A DNA stretch of 64,000 bases, from positions 22,128-86,127 of the forward strand of contig CAZABH010000008.1 of NCBI GenBank assembly GCA_964483585.1, written 5' to 3'. A model generated the notes under the pieces. That model had not been told where the DNA came from. It searched no databases and saw nothing but the letters and a program-made list of their open reading frames with translations. A program made the position numbers and the translations under genes. Source of the DNA: SZUA-430 sp964483585 (GTDB lineage: Bacteria > Pseudomonadota > Alphaproteobacteria > Micropepsales > Micropepsaceae). Below, in pieces: positions 41,761 through 50,451 of this stretch (position 1 is the first letter of the stretch; each line of letters starts with the position of its first letter).

Positions 41761-42393
41761 CTAGCCAGCCTGTGTCGCTTGCCTGATCCAGGCGGCGGCC
41801 TCGGGCCAGGTGTCGATCCGGGCATGGGCATGGGGGCTCGGGCCGATGAGACTTGCCAGTCTTTTGTCGGCGACGAAGTGGAGGCGATGGACATGCGGCG
41901 CCACGCCTGCGACAGATGCGTGATGCGGCGGCAGGTCGTCGATGAAGACAACAGGCGCCCGCATCTCCGCGATCAAGGGTTGTATGATGTTTCCCTTCGG
42001 TCCGCTTCCCGCGATGACGGGATAGGCCATTCCATGGCCAGCCAGATTTTTGGCGCGGGCCTCGCGGGCACTTGCGGGTAGATTCGACAAGACAATGATG
42101 GTTGCATGTCTCGACAGATCTGCCAGCGCGGTCGCGGCGCCGGGGACTGCGTCAAGGACAGCTGTGTCGGAGGCGAAAAATTCGTCGATCAGGCGGGTGA
42201 CCCGGTCGTCCTCCAGGACATGTCCTGTTGCCTGATGGCGGACATTGCCGTGAATTCGAAAGGAGGCCAGGTCCAGCAGGAGGTCCTGGCGTGCGAGGAA
42301 CCTTTCGAGGCCCTTGATGAACTCGACGAGAACCTCGTCGGCATCGCAGATGATCAGTGGACGATCCTGATTGATCGGCGGGTGGTCTACCAT
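41761..42393 (-). CDS. HAD superfamily hydrolase
   Basis: A 210-residue cytosolic HAD-type protein. Motif I is LIICDADEVLVEF (DxD form), motif II is IIVLSNL, and the late acidic motif is PVVFIDDLPPHH. A substrate is not predictable from these. It lies between DUF3572 and dinB, overlapping the DUF3572 end by seven bases and ending eight bases before dinB, so the three are one transcript. Confidence 0.88.
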   Translation of the reverse strand: MVDHPPINQDRPLIICDADEVLVEFIKGLERFLARQDLLLDLASFRIHGNVRHQATGHVLEDDRVTRLIDEFFASDTAVLDAVPGAATALADLSRHATIIVLSNLPASAREARAKNLAGHGMAYPVIAGSGPKGNIIQPLIAEMRAPVVFIDDLPPHHASVAGVAPHVHRLHFVADKRLASLIGPSPHAHARIDTWPEAAAWIRQATQAG

Positions 42394-42662
42394 GCGGCGG
42401 ACGCGTGTGGGTCAAGGGTAGCGTATGCTTGCAGCAACTGTCCCGGCTTGAGGGTTTCCTCCTCGGAGAACGTGCGCGCAAGTGATTCGTCGCCAGCCAG
42501 AAAGCCCAGTGCAGCAGCCAGGATCGCCGGTTCGTCGCTTCGGGCTTGGAGTTCTCCGGGATCGAGGCCACTGACCGTTAAGAAATTCTGTATATCGGAG
42601 GGCCGATTGGCGAGGAAAATCAATGCTCGCTCGGCAATCTCCATTGCAAGTTTGCTCTTCAT
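42387..42662 (-). CDS. DUF3572 family protein
   Basis: A 91-residue protein with the DUF3572 layout: MEIAERALIFLANRPSDIQNFLTVSGLDPGELQARSDEPAILAAALGFLAGDESLARTFSEEE (core words FLANRPSDIQNFL and ALGFLAGDES). The family is alphaproteobacterial, soluble and of unknown function. ATG 42662 is used; ATG 42641 is also possible. It is divergent from divK across 190 bases, an arrangement that is common in related genomes. Confidence 0.85.
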   Translation of the reverse strand: MKSKLAMEIAERALIFLANRPSDIQNFLTVSGLDPGELQARSDEPAILAAALGFLAGDESLARTFSEEETLKPGQLLQAYATLDPHASAAW

Positions 42663-42852
42663 CAAGGAGCCTGTCCCAAATTGGCCGACTTCGGTTGCTT
42701 TTCTTTGCCGGCTTTGCGGTAATCCGAAAAGCTTATTTAACATTGTTCGGGTGAAATATGCTTCAGAAAACCAGTCACTTGCACCGGGCGTGCGGATGAC
42801 CGGGTCGAAGGAACCAGGGGCCGGTGGCGCAGCTGCCGATCCGGAGGGCATC

Positions 42853-43230
42853 ATGGACGCGAGCACGAAGACAGTCCTCATCGTCGAGGACAACGAACTC
42901 AACATGAAGCTCTTCCACGATCTGCTGGATGCCCATGGCTATAGAACGATCCAGACCCGTGACGGTCTCGAGGCCCTGGACCTTGCGCGCAAGCATTCAC
43001 CCGACTTGATCCTGATGGATATCCAGCTGCCTGAGGTTTCGGGCCTTGAGGTTACGAAGTGGCTCAAGGATGACGAAGAACTGAAGCAGATCCCCGTGAT
43101 AGCCGTGACCGCCTTTGCGATGAAGGGCGACGAGGAGAAGATCCGTCAGGGTGGATGCGAGGACTATATCTCGAAGCCGATCTCGGTGATGAAATTTCTT
43201 GAGACGGTTCGCAGGTTCCTGCGTTCGTGA
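42853..43230 (+). CDS. divK: Single-domain response regulator DivK
   Basis: A 125-residue receiver-only regulator. It has KTVLIVEDNELNMKLF with the acidic pair, the phosphorylation Asp in DLILMDIQLPEVSG, Thr in IPVIAVTAFAM and Lys in GGCEDYISKPI. In Caulobacter DivK shuttles between PleC and DivJ kinases and controls CtrA through CckA. The gene immediately before pleD, eleven bases apart, makes the assignment secure. Upstream open sequence from the same frame is non-conserved, so ATG 42853 is used. Confidence 0.96.
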   Translation: MDASTKTVLIVEDNELNMKLFHDLLDAHGYRTIQTRDGLEALDLARKHSPDLILMDIQLPEVSGLEVTKWLKDDEELKQIPVIAVTAFAMKGDEEKIRQGGCEDYISKPISVMKFLETVRRFLRS

Positions 43231-43240
43231 GCCATCAGAC

Positions 43241-44602
43241 ATGACCGCACGCGTCCTCGTTGTCGACGATATTCCTGCCAATGTGAAGCTGCTCGAGGCA
43301 CGGCTTGGCGCCGAGTACTTTGAGGTCTCGACGGCGAACTCCGGTGCGCAGGCGCTGGACAAGATCGCGCAGGATTTGCCGGACATCGTTTTGCTTGACG
43401 TGATGATGCCCGGCATGGACGGGTTCGAGGTTTGCCGTCGCATCAAGTCCAATCCTGCCTGGGCTCACTTGCCCGTGATCATGGTGACAGCGCTTGACCA
43501 GGTCTCGGACCGCGTCCAGGGGCTTGAGGCTGGAGCCGACGATTTCCTGACCAAGCCTGTCAATGATCTTGCGTTGTTTGCCCGCGTGCGCAGCCTGGTT
43601 CGCCTGAAGACCATGGTCGATGAGTTGAGGTTGCGACAGGCGACGGGTGAAAGCATGGGCCTCGGCGATGCAGCCACACACGCGTTCAACGAATTCAACG
43701 GGCGTGGCCGCATCCTGATCGTTGAAGATCGGGAGCAGAATGCGGCTCGAATGAGCGAGTATCTTGCTGGTGACCATGATCTTGATGTGGTTCCCCAGAC
43801 GACTGAAGCCGTTGTCCGCGCGCGCGGCGGCGACTACGACCTCGTCATTGCCAGCCTTTCACTCGACAAGCAGGATGGTCTCAGGTTCTGCGCGACGCTG
43901 CGCAGCCTTGAGGCGACACGGCAAACGCCCATCCTGGCTGTCATTGACGAGGGCGATACCAAGCGGATGGTTCGTGCCCTGGATATTGGCGTCAACGACT
44001 ATCTCATGCGTCCTATCGAGCGCAGCGAGCTGAGCGCGCGGGTTCGCACGCAATTGCGCCGCCGTCGCTATGCCGAGCGGCTCAAGCAGTCGCTGCAATT
44101 GAGCCTGGAGCTGGCCATCACGGATCAGCTGACGGGTCTGTTCAACCGTCGCTACATGTCGCGCCACCTCAGTACGCTTCTGACTGAAGGAGATAAGCCG
44201 GTCTCGTTCCTCATGCTTGACGTGGATTTCTTCAAGCAGATCAACGACACCTATGGCCATGATGTCGGCGATGAAGTCCTCAAAGAGTTTGCAAATCGGA
44301 TCTCTGCAAATGTCCGCGGCATTGACCTTGCCTGCCGGTATGGTGGCGAGGAATTCGTGGTTGTCATGCCGGACACCGACCTGAGCTTTGCTTATCTTGT
44401 TGCGGAGCGGCTTCGTCAATCTGTGGCCGATGCACCGTTCAATGTGAATGGCGAGGCCAAGCAATTGCCCGTTACAATCTCGATTGGTGTTGCGGCCAGC
44501 CAGAACGGGGACAGCCCCGAGGTTCTGCTCAAGCGAGCGGACCAGGCGCTGTACAGGGCCAAACGAGAAGGTCGAAATCGCGTGGCGGCAGACGCCGCCT
44601 GA
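43241..44602 (+). CDS. pleD: PleD response regulator / diguanylate cyclase
   Basis: A 453-residue protein with receiver 1 (RVLVVDDIPANVKLLEARL, phospho-Asp in DIVLLDVMMPGMDG), a second receiver-like domain without the Asp (YDLVIASLSL) and a GGDEF domain. The active loop is GGEEF, preceded at five residues by RGID, an RxxD inhibitory site for product c-di-GMP. Its role in Caulobacter is the flagellated-to-stalked transition; here it should make c-di-GMP in the same developmental circuit. It forms an operon with divK. Confidence 0.96.
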   Translation: MTARVLVVDDIPANVKLLEARLGAEYFEVSTANSGAQALDKIAQDLPDIVLLDVMMPGMDGFEVCRRIKSNPAWAHLPVIMVTALDQVSDRVQGLEAGADDFLTKPVNDLALFARVRSLVRLKTMVDELRLRQATGESMGLGDAATHAFNEFNGRGRILIVEDREQNAARMSEYLAGDHDLDVVPQTTEAVVRARGGDYDLVIASLSLDKQDGLRFCATLRSLEATRQTPILAVIDEGDTKRMVRALDIGVNDYLMRPIERSELSARVRTQLRRRRYAERLKQSLQLSLELAITDQLTGLFNRRYMSRHLSTLLTEGDKPVSFLMLDVDFFKQINDTYGHDVGDEVLKEFANRISANVRGIDLACRYGGEEFVVVMPDTDLSFAYLVAERLRQSVADAPFNVNGEAKQLPVTISIGVAASQNGDSPEVLLKRADQALYRAKREGRNRVAADAA

Positions 44603-44609
44603 CAGATAA

Positions 44610-44777
44610 TTACTTGATCTTGCCTTCGACGTATTCGACGTGCTTGCGGATGACGGGGTCGTATTTGCGAACCTTGAACTTGTCCGTCATCGTGCGCGAA
44701 TTCTTCTTCGCGACATAAAAATGGCCCGTTCCTGCCGATGAGTTCAGGCGGATCTTGATTGTGGTGGGCTTCGCCAT
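44610..44777 (-). CDS. rpmG: 50S ribosomal protein L33
   Basis: A 55-residue protein beginning MAKPTTIKIRLNSSAGTGHF, then FYVAKKNSRTMTDKFKVRKYDP and ending VEGKIK, a full match to bacterial L33 of the Cys-lacking type. It lies seven bases from the pleD stop, convergent. The lack of CxxC zinc ligands is usual in Alphaproteobacteria. A GCCCC-TGA-GGGGC hairpin sits upstream at about 44806, between it and the transporter gene on the same strand. Confidence 0.96.
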   Translation of the reverse strand: MAKPTTIKIRLNSSAGTGHFYVAKKNSRTMTDKFKVRKYDPVIRKHVEYVEGKIK

Positions 44778-44861
44778 GGTGGTCTCGCGTCGGGTGTATG
44801 GGCCGCCCCTGAGGGGCCATCGTTTTCGAAGGCGCGAACCCTACTCATTCGCGGGGGGATG

Positions 44862-46037
44862 TCAACTGCCCCGATCTCGGCGGAAAGTCGCGGCCCTGTA
44901 GCCGGTAACCAGCACAAAAATGGCCGGAATAAGGGCCAGAACGAGCACGAGGCCATGGGGATTCCAAAGATCCATCGCCACGCCACCCAGCGAAGGGCCA
45001 GCCATGGTTCCGGTGGCGTAAAGGATGGCATAGGCGGAATTCGCGGATGCCAGATCCGCGCCCCTGTACTTCGATCCCAGATGTGCCAGTCCCACCGCGT
45101 AGATCGCAGAGATTGCCCCTCCCCAAAACAGGGTGATCCCCAGTTCCCAGGGCCCGATGGCGCGTATCAATGGGAGCAGGGTCGCCGCGCCTACACAGGC
45201 CAGTCCGCATCCGACGAGCACGTAGCGTCGGTCGGTCTTGTCTGCGAGCCATCCAATGAAGGGGACGAGTAGCATGTTGCCCAGCCCCAGCGCGCCGATC
45301 AGCAGTGTGGAGCTTGTCTCTGCGATCCCCTGACGAACGGCGTAGATGCTGAGGAAGGCTCCCGCGCTGGCTTCCACGGCGCCATAGCACAAGGCGGCTG
45401 CGGCTGCTGAAGGGGATGAGAACACGAAGCTGAACATCGCGCCGGCATTGGCGTGCTGGATGACCGGCACCAGTCGTGTGCTGACAATGAGCAGCGGTAC
45501 GAGGGCTGCGAGCATGGTGACCGCACCCGCGATGAAGGGTGCCCAGCCTTGGGTTCCAAGCACCTGGATTATGGCCGGGCCGAGGGCGAAGCCGGCGGAA
45601 AAGATTGCGGTATAGATGGCAATCAGGCGGCCGCGCATGCGCTCTGGGGAGATCTGGTTGATCCAGACTTCGCTCGCAACGAACAAGCCCTGAAGAGCTG
45701 CGTTCAGGACGAAGCGGACCAGGAACCAGAGTGTGATGCTGTCGGATGCCCGGAAAGCGACAAGGCAGATGGCTGCAGTGACGTAGCAGAACACAAGAAA
45801 TCGGATGGTGCCCAACCTTGCTGCCATTGCGGGGATGAATGGCGTGACGACGATCATTGCAACTGCGCCCGTCATGACATTCGCGCCGATGACAGTCGCC
45901 GGGATGCCATTGCGTTCCAGCAGGAGCGAAAACAAGGGCAGCGAGAGGCCCATGCCCAGGCCATTTGCAAAGATGCAGGCATAAACTGCGCCGAGGCTCA
46001 TCGTTAGGTCGCGCCTGGGCAGCCCTGCTTCGCTCAT
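44862..46037 (-). CDS. MFS transporter
   Basis: A 391-residue twelve-helix major facilitator. The first helices read AVYACIFANGLGMGLSLPLFSLLLERNGI and later conserved stretches include FVLNAALQGLFVASEVWINQISPERMRGRLIAIYTAIFSAGFALGP and RADLASANSAYAI (YhhS/YcaD-like features). It ends with a short charged tail. Substrate is unknown. ATG 46037 overlaps the stop of the Nudix gene as ATGA. The two genes are therefore likely co-transcribed. Confidence 0.9.
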   Translation of the reverse strand: MSEAGLPRRDLTMSLGAVYACIFANGLGMGLSLPLFSLLLERNGIPATVIGANVMTGAVAMIVVTPFIPAMAARLGTIRFLVFCYVTAAICLVAFRASDSITLWFLVRFVLNAALQGLFVASEVWINQISPERMRGRLIAIYTAIFSAGFALGPAIIQVLGTQGWAPFIAGAVTMLAALVPLLIVSTRLVPVIQHANAGAMFSFVFSSPSAAAAALCYGAVEASAGAFLSIYAVRQGIAETSSTLLIGALGLGNMLLVPFIGWLADKTDRRYVLVGCGLACVGAATLLPLIRAIGPWELGITLFWGGAISAIYAVGLAHLGSKYRGADLASANSAYAILYATGTMAGPSLGGVAMDLWNPHGLVLVLALIPAIFVLVTGYRAATFRRDRGS

Positions 46038-46687
46038 GTGGGTTGGACGGGTTTGTTGCGCCGATAGCGGAAAAAAGGTGTCGGGCGCTGCGCACCTGCA
46101 TCCGTGGCAGCAAGTTCCGCAAGCACGAAACGGGTCACGTCAATCACTTCAAAGTCGCGCGCCGTCGTCAGGGGATACCAGTCCAGCGACAGCAGTTCTC
46201 CGTTTTCACGAAGGCTGCCGACGAGGTCGTCGCCATTGGCGTGAAAGAAGCGCGCGTGAAAGCGAACCGGTGCCGATGTTGGCGTGATCGCTCGACCGAG
46301 GAAGCGCAAGCGGTCGTGGGCTGGCGCCAGTCCTGCGCGGGAGAAGTCTGACCAGGTGCCTATGGCGCTGCCCGGATTGCCGCTGCCAGCAAGCAAAAGG
46401 CCGGTCTCCTCGTAGGTCTCGCGGATAGCTGTGGTTGCCAGGCCCTGTGCCATGGCTGGTGTGCAGCCGCCTCTGTTGCAGAGATCATCTAGGGTTACGG
46501 TATTGAGCGGTGCACTGGGCGCGATGCGGCTGTCGCCCTTGTCCAACCTGCCTCCTGGGAATACCCAGGCTTGTGCGAAGACCGCGCGCGAAGGCCTGCG
46601 GCCCATCAGCACGTGCATGACGCCGCCGATGTGGCGGGTGAGCACGAGAGAGGCTGCATGCCTGGGCTTGACTGGCTTATGGACCAT
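46034..46687 (-). CDS. Nudix hydrolase
   Basis: A 217-residue Nudix-fold protein. The Nudix box is split over GLATTAIRETYEETGLLLAG (G-x5-E-x7-REU-x-EE-x-GU with RETYEETG). The N-terminal part has ASLVLTRHIGGVMHVLMGRRPSRAVFAQAWVFPGGRLD, typical of the larger Nudix proteins that hydrolyse CoA or nucleotide-sugar diphosphates. ATG 46687 is preferred; GTG 46711 is an alternative. Substrate is unknown. It overlaps the MFS start by four bases. Confidence 0.88.
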   Translation of the reverse strand: MVHKPVKPRHAASLVLTRHIGGVMHVLMGRRPSRAVFAQAWVFPGGRLDKGDSRIAPSAPLNTVTLDDLCNRGGCTPAMAQGLATTAIRETYEETGLLLAGSGNPGSAIGTWSDFSRAGLAPAHDRLRFLGRAITPTSAPVRFHARFFHANGDDLVGSLRENGELLSLDWYPLTTARDFEVIDVTRFVLAELAATDAGAQRPTPFFRYRRNKPVQPT

Positions 46688-46762
46688 TTTCGCTTGCGGT
46701 TCGGGTTCCACGGGCGTCCGGTGTAGACGACCTCGCGGCCTGTAGGCAATGCGACGGGTGCC

Positions 46763-48022
46763 TCAGATGCAGACGCTGGCCAAGGGTGGCATTCCGTTAA
46801 ACGCGACGCTTGCATAGGTCGTGGTGTACGCGCCGGTCGACAGGATCAGCACGCGATCCCCGGCCCGGAGTGCCTTTGGGAGACGATAGTCGGCCTTTTC
46901 GTAGAGTATATCGGCGCTGTCGCAGGTGGGACCTGCCAGAATGACCGGCATGGTTTCCTCTCCATCGTGTGGTGTCAGGATGCGGTAGCGGATCGCTTCG
47001 TCCATGGTTTCAATCAATCCATGGAACTTCCCAATGTCGAGGTAGACCCAACGACGCGGATCGCCCCCGCCCTTGTTCGACACGAGGACCACTTCGGCCT
47101 GGATAACACCTGCGTCACCAACGATGTAGCGACCGGGCTCAACGATGATTTCCAATTTCTTGCGTGGAAAGTGCAGTGCGAGAGCATGACGGATTGCTTG
47201 AGCGTAAGCTGCGATGGGAGGCACATCACGGCTGTAGCGCGAGGGAAATCCTCCACCGACGTTCAGCATGCGTAGGTCGATGCCGCGAGCCGACAGTGCG
47301 CTGAAGAGATGTGAGGCCTGGGCGATGGCGCGATCATATTGCTCGAGGCGCGTCTGCTGGGAACCGACATGGAAAGAAATTCCATAGGGATCGAGCCCCA
47401 AGTCCCGGGCGCGTGCCATCAGGTCTGCCGCCATTTCGGGCTCGCAGCCAAATTTGCGCGAGAGGGGCCATTCCGCTCCTTCACAGTCCACAAGGATGCG
47501 GCAGAAGACACGGGAACCCGGCGCCGATGCCGCAATTTTTTGGAGCTCCGCTTCGCTGTCGAATGCAAACAAGCCAACGCCCAGATTGAAGGCGGCGGCG
47601 ATGTCGCGCTGTTTCTTGATGGTGTTGCCGAAGGAAAGCCTGCTCGCATCGATCCTATGACGCAAGCATAGCTCGATTTCGCCGATGCTGGCTGTGTCGA
47701 AGCATGATCCAAGGCTTGCGAGGCGCGCGATGATTTCGTCCGCCGGGTTTGCCTTTACGGCGTAGAATATGGACGCCTCCGGCAGCGCGTTTTCCAACGC
47801 AGCATAATTTTCGGTGACAGTGTCAACGTCGACGATGAGGCAGGGAGAGGGAAGATTTGCCGTGCGCAGATACTCCGTTATGCGTTGGGGTACGCCGGGG
47901 CAAGGCGTTCGCACGTGCGTAACGGGGCTTGCGTCAAGCGCTGTCTTGCGTGCTGTGGAAACGGAATCAAAGCGAGGCTTGCGGGCGCGGGCGCCCTTCA
48001 CACTGACCAACATCGTCAACAC
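46763..48022 (-). CDS. Ornithine/lysine decarboxylase (fold III PLP enzyme)
   Basis: A 419-residue PLP enzyme of the eukaryotic-type ornithine decarboxylase family. PLP lysine is in FYAVKANPADEI, phosphate-binding glycines are in MLNVGGGFPSRY and EPGRYIVG, and the C-terminal catalytic Cys is in GPTCDSADILYEK. It makes putrescine or cadaverine. The N-terminal 40 residues before RITEYLRTANLPSPCLIVDVD are an unusual extension; a start nearer 47910 is possible. The upstream region is a candidate structured leader. Confidence 0.92.
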   Translation of the reverse strand: MLTMLVSVKGARARKPRFDSVSTARKTALDASPVTHVRTPCPGVPQRITEYLRTANLPSPCLIVDVDTVTENYAALENALPEASIFYAVKANPADEIIARLASLGSCFDTASIGEIELCLRHRIDASRLSFGNTIKKQRDIAAAFNLGVGLFAFDSEAELQKIAASAPGSRVFCRILVDCEGAEWPLSRKFGCEPEMAADLMARARDLGLDPYGISFHVGSQQTRLEQYDRAIAQASHLFSALSARGIDLRMLNVGGGFPSRYSRDVPPIAAYAQAIRHALALHFPRKKLEIIVEPGRYIVGDAGVIQAEVVLVSNKGGGDPRRWVYLDIGKFHGLIETMDEAIRYRILTPHDGEETMPVILAGPTCDSADILYEKADYRLPKALRAGDRVLILSTGAYTTTYASVAFNGMPPLASVCI

Positions 48023-48188
48023 CCTTTAGGACCCGGCGCGTGCCGGCTTGATCGAAAAGGACGCTTCCGTCGTTGCTTAACCTGTCGAGGTGGCCAGTGG
48101 CACGTGCGTTTTGCGTCTTCAGAGAGCGGTGCAGATAATGCCTGCGGGTTCGTTTCGCAAGACCTTCCTTGCGGGGCAGGTGTGACGG
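48023..48188 (-). promoter_or_regulatory. Candidate structured leader RNA of the ornithine decarboxylase gene
   Basis: The 167-base gap between rnr and the decarboxylase gene holds several possible hairpins on the minus strand: CGCAAG-GAAGGT-CTTGCG just after rnr, and CCGGC-ACG-CGCCGG next to the start. An alphaproteobacterial speF leader motif is known upstream of such genes, so a regulatory RNA is likely. I cannot align it by eye to the published consensus. AAAGGG near 48027 could be the ribosome-binding site. Confidence 0.45.
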
Positions 48189-48189
48189 A

Positions 48190-50451
48190 TCAGCGTCGCC
48201 GGTCGCGCTTGCGGGCCTTGCCGGGCAGACGCCTTAATGGTTTCCCGCGCTTTGGTGTTGGCGCTGGCGCTCCTGTGGCGCCGCCTTCCAGCAGCGAGAA
48301 CCGGAGGCCGCCGGTCAATGGCGTTGCCTCGTCCACGCGTACCTTGACCCTATCCCCCAGGCGGAATGTCAGTCCGCTGCGTTCGCCGACGAGGGCGTGT
48401 GCCCGTTCATCGTGGTGGAAGAACTCGCGACCAATTGAGCGGACTGGTACCAGCCCGTCGGCACCTGTCTCGTCCAATCTCACGAAGAGGCCGAAGCGGG
48501 TGACACCGGATATGCGGCCGCTAAAATCAGCGCCAACGCGATCCGACATGAAGGCGGCGATGTAGCGGTCGTTCGAGTCCCGCTCTGCCGCCATGGCGCG
48601 TCGTTCGAAGGCCGATATGTCCTCGGCGGTTCGTGACAGGCGGTCGATGTCCTTCTGTGTCAGTCCGCCTGCACCCAGCGCGAAGCTGCGGACAAGCCCG
48701 CGGTGCACAATGAGGTCGGCATAACGGCGAATGGGCGACGTGAAGTGGGCATAGCGCTTCAGCGACAGCCCGAAGTGGCCGATGTTCTCGGGGTTGTACT
48801 CGGCCTGGCTCTGGGAGCGCAGCATCACGGTGCTCACCAGTTCGCTGTTGGGTGTGTCGGCTGCAGCCTTCAAGATGCGGTTCAGCATGGCGGTGGTCAC
48901 GGTCTGGGCCTGACCCAGATTGATGTCCAGCGTCTCAAGAAACTCACCCAGGGCCTGGAGCTTTTCCGTCGAGGGTGGCGCGTGAACACGGAATACGAGC
49001 GGGCATTTTCGTTGTTCCAGCGCTTCGGCGGCTGCGACGTTGGCCTGGATCATGAATTCCTCGATCAGGCGGTGCGCCTCAAGGCGCTCGCGTACGCCGA
49101 TCGACTTTATGCGACCGTCTTCGCCAAGTTCGATGCGACGCTCGGGAAGGTCGAGATCGAGTGGGCTTCGCCTGTCGCGAGCCTTGCACATGGCGCGATA
49201 GCAGGCGAGCAGTGGCTTCAGCGCGATATCCTGCAGCGGTTTCGTTTTTTCGTTCGGCCGCTCATCGAAAGCATCCTGGGCCTCTCGATAGGTGAGGCGT
49301 GCGGCCGACCGCATGAGCGCGCGCTCGAAGCGATGGGACTTCATGCGTCCGTCGGCGCCGAAGGTGAGGTGGCAGGCAATGATGGCCCTGTCCTTGCCTT
49401 CCTTGAGCGAACAGAGGTCTGCCGACAATTGTTCGGGCAGCATTGGCACCACGCGGTCAGGGAAGTAGACCGAGTTGCCGCGACGCTGGGCTTCGCGGTC
49501 AATCGCGGATCCGGGTGGAACGTAGTGGGCAACATCGGCAATGGCCACGATTGCCCTGAACCCACCTTTGTTTTGTGGATCGTCGTCTGGTGCCGCCCAC
49601 ACCGCGTCATCATGGTCGCGGGCGTCGGGTGGGTCGATCGTCACAAGTGGCACATTGCGCAGGTCTGTGCGTGCGCCCAAGTCAGCGGGTGTGGCCTTGG
49701 CAGCTTCGTCGAGAACGGATTGCGGAAAGTTGTCCGGGATGCCGTGGGCGTGGATTGCAATCAGGCTGATGGTGCGCGGCTCAGAGGCCTTGCCCACGCG
49801 CTCCAGGATGCGTCCCCGCGGCAGCCCCATGGTACGGTCACGGGTTGCCTCGAGCACGACGATCTCGCCATCGCGGGCGCCCGCCATGTCGGCTTCGGAG
49901 ATGAAGTATTCGTGGCGCGCCTTTCGATCAACCGGTTCGACGCGGCCATGCCTGCCGATTTTCCGGAACATGCCGACGGCGCGGTTGGGCGTGGCGCCCA
50001 GGCGTCGTATGATCTGTGCAGCGTAGGCCGTTCCCTCGGGACGCAGGCGCACGAGTGCGCGCTCCCCGATGCCGAGGCTCAGGCCTTCGTCCTGCGTCTG
50101 GCGTCCTGGAGCAAGGACGATATGTGGCGGCGGTGACTCGCTATCCCATTGCACGGGGCGGCAAAGCATTTCGCCGTCGGTGTCGATATCGGTGATCTCG
50201 ACCACCGTGACCTCGGGCAAGTGTCCGGCGCGCAGAAGTTTCCGTCCTCGTTCGCGCTTCAATTCGCCCTGTTCGGCCAACTCGGCGAGGAGGCGCTTGA
50301 GTTCGATCTTCGCGCTACCCCGAAGATTGAAATGTCGTGCGATGTCGCGTTTTGTGGCCTGTGGGTTCTGCGAGACGAAGTCGAGCAAGGCTTCGCGCGA
50401 GATGAGCGTGTCATCAGTAGCTGGACCGCTTTGACGGGGCTTCCTGCTCAC
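48190..50451 (-). CDS. rnr: Ribonuclease R
   Basis: A 753-residue 3'-to-5' exoribonuclease. Order of parts: N-terminal winged helix (SREALLDFVSQNPQATKRDIARHF), cold-shock domains, RNB catalytic domain (VPLVTIDPPDARDHDDAVWAA with catalytic acids; SAIDREAQRRGNSVYFPDRVVPMLPE; RYAHFTSPIRRYADLIVHR), and C-terminal S1 domain (ADFSGRISGVTRFGLFVRLDETGADGLVPV) with a basic tail. It digests structured RNA. It starts at GTG 50451, overlapping the topA stop. Confidence 0.97.
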   Translation of the reverse strand: MSRKPRQSGPATDDTLISREALLDFVSQNPQATKRDIARHFNLRGSAKIELKRLLAELAEQGELKRERGRKLLRAGHLPEVTVVEITDIDTDGEMLCRPVQWDSESPPPHIVLAPGRQTQDEGLSLGIGERALVRLRPEGTAYAAQIIRRLGATPNRAVGMFRKIGRHGRVEPVDRKARHEYFISEADMAGARDGEIVVLEATRDRTMGLPRGRILERVGKASEPRTISLIAIHAHGIPDNFPQSVLDEAAKATPADLGARTDLRNVPLVTIDPPDARDHDDAVWAAPDDDPQNKGGFRAIVAIADVAHYVPPGSAIDREAQRRGNSVYFPDRVVPMLPEQLSADLCSLKEGKDRAIIACHLTFGADGRMKSHRFERALMRSAARLTYREAQDAFDERPNEKTKPLQDIALKPLLACYRAMCKARDRRSPLDLDLPERRIELGEDGRIKSIGVRERLEAHRLIEEFMIQANVAAAEALEQRKCPLVFRVHAPPSTEKLQALGEFLETLDINLGQAQTVTTAMLNRILKAAADTPNSELVSTVMLRSQSQAEYNPENIGHFGLSLKRYAHFTSPIRRYADLIVHRGLVRSFALGAGGLTQKDIDRLSRTAEDISAFERRAMAAERDSNDRYIAAFMSDRVGADFSGRISGVTRFGLFVRLDETGADGLVPVRSIGREFFHHDERAHALVGERSGLTFRLGDRVKVRVDEATPLTGGLRFSLLEGGATGAPAPTPKRGKPLRRLPGKARKRDRRR

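Noticed and set aside
47815..47832. GGTGACAGTG match to the REP-like arm
   Set aside because: Only a partial match, lies inside conserved decarboxylase coding sequence and has no inverted partner.
48703..50136. Plus-strand open frame of about 477 codons over rnr
   Set aside because: Antisense to conserved RNase R motifs; no recognisable domain.
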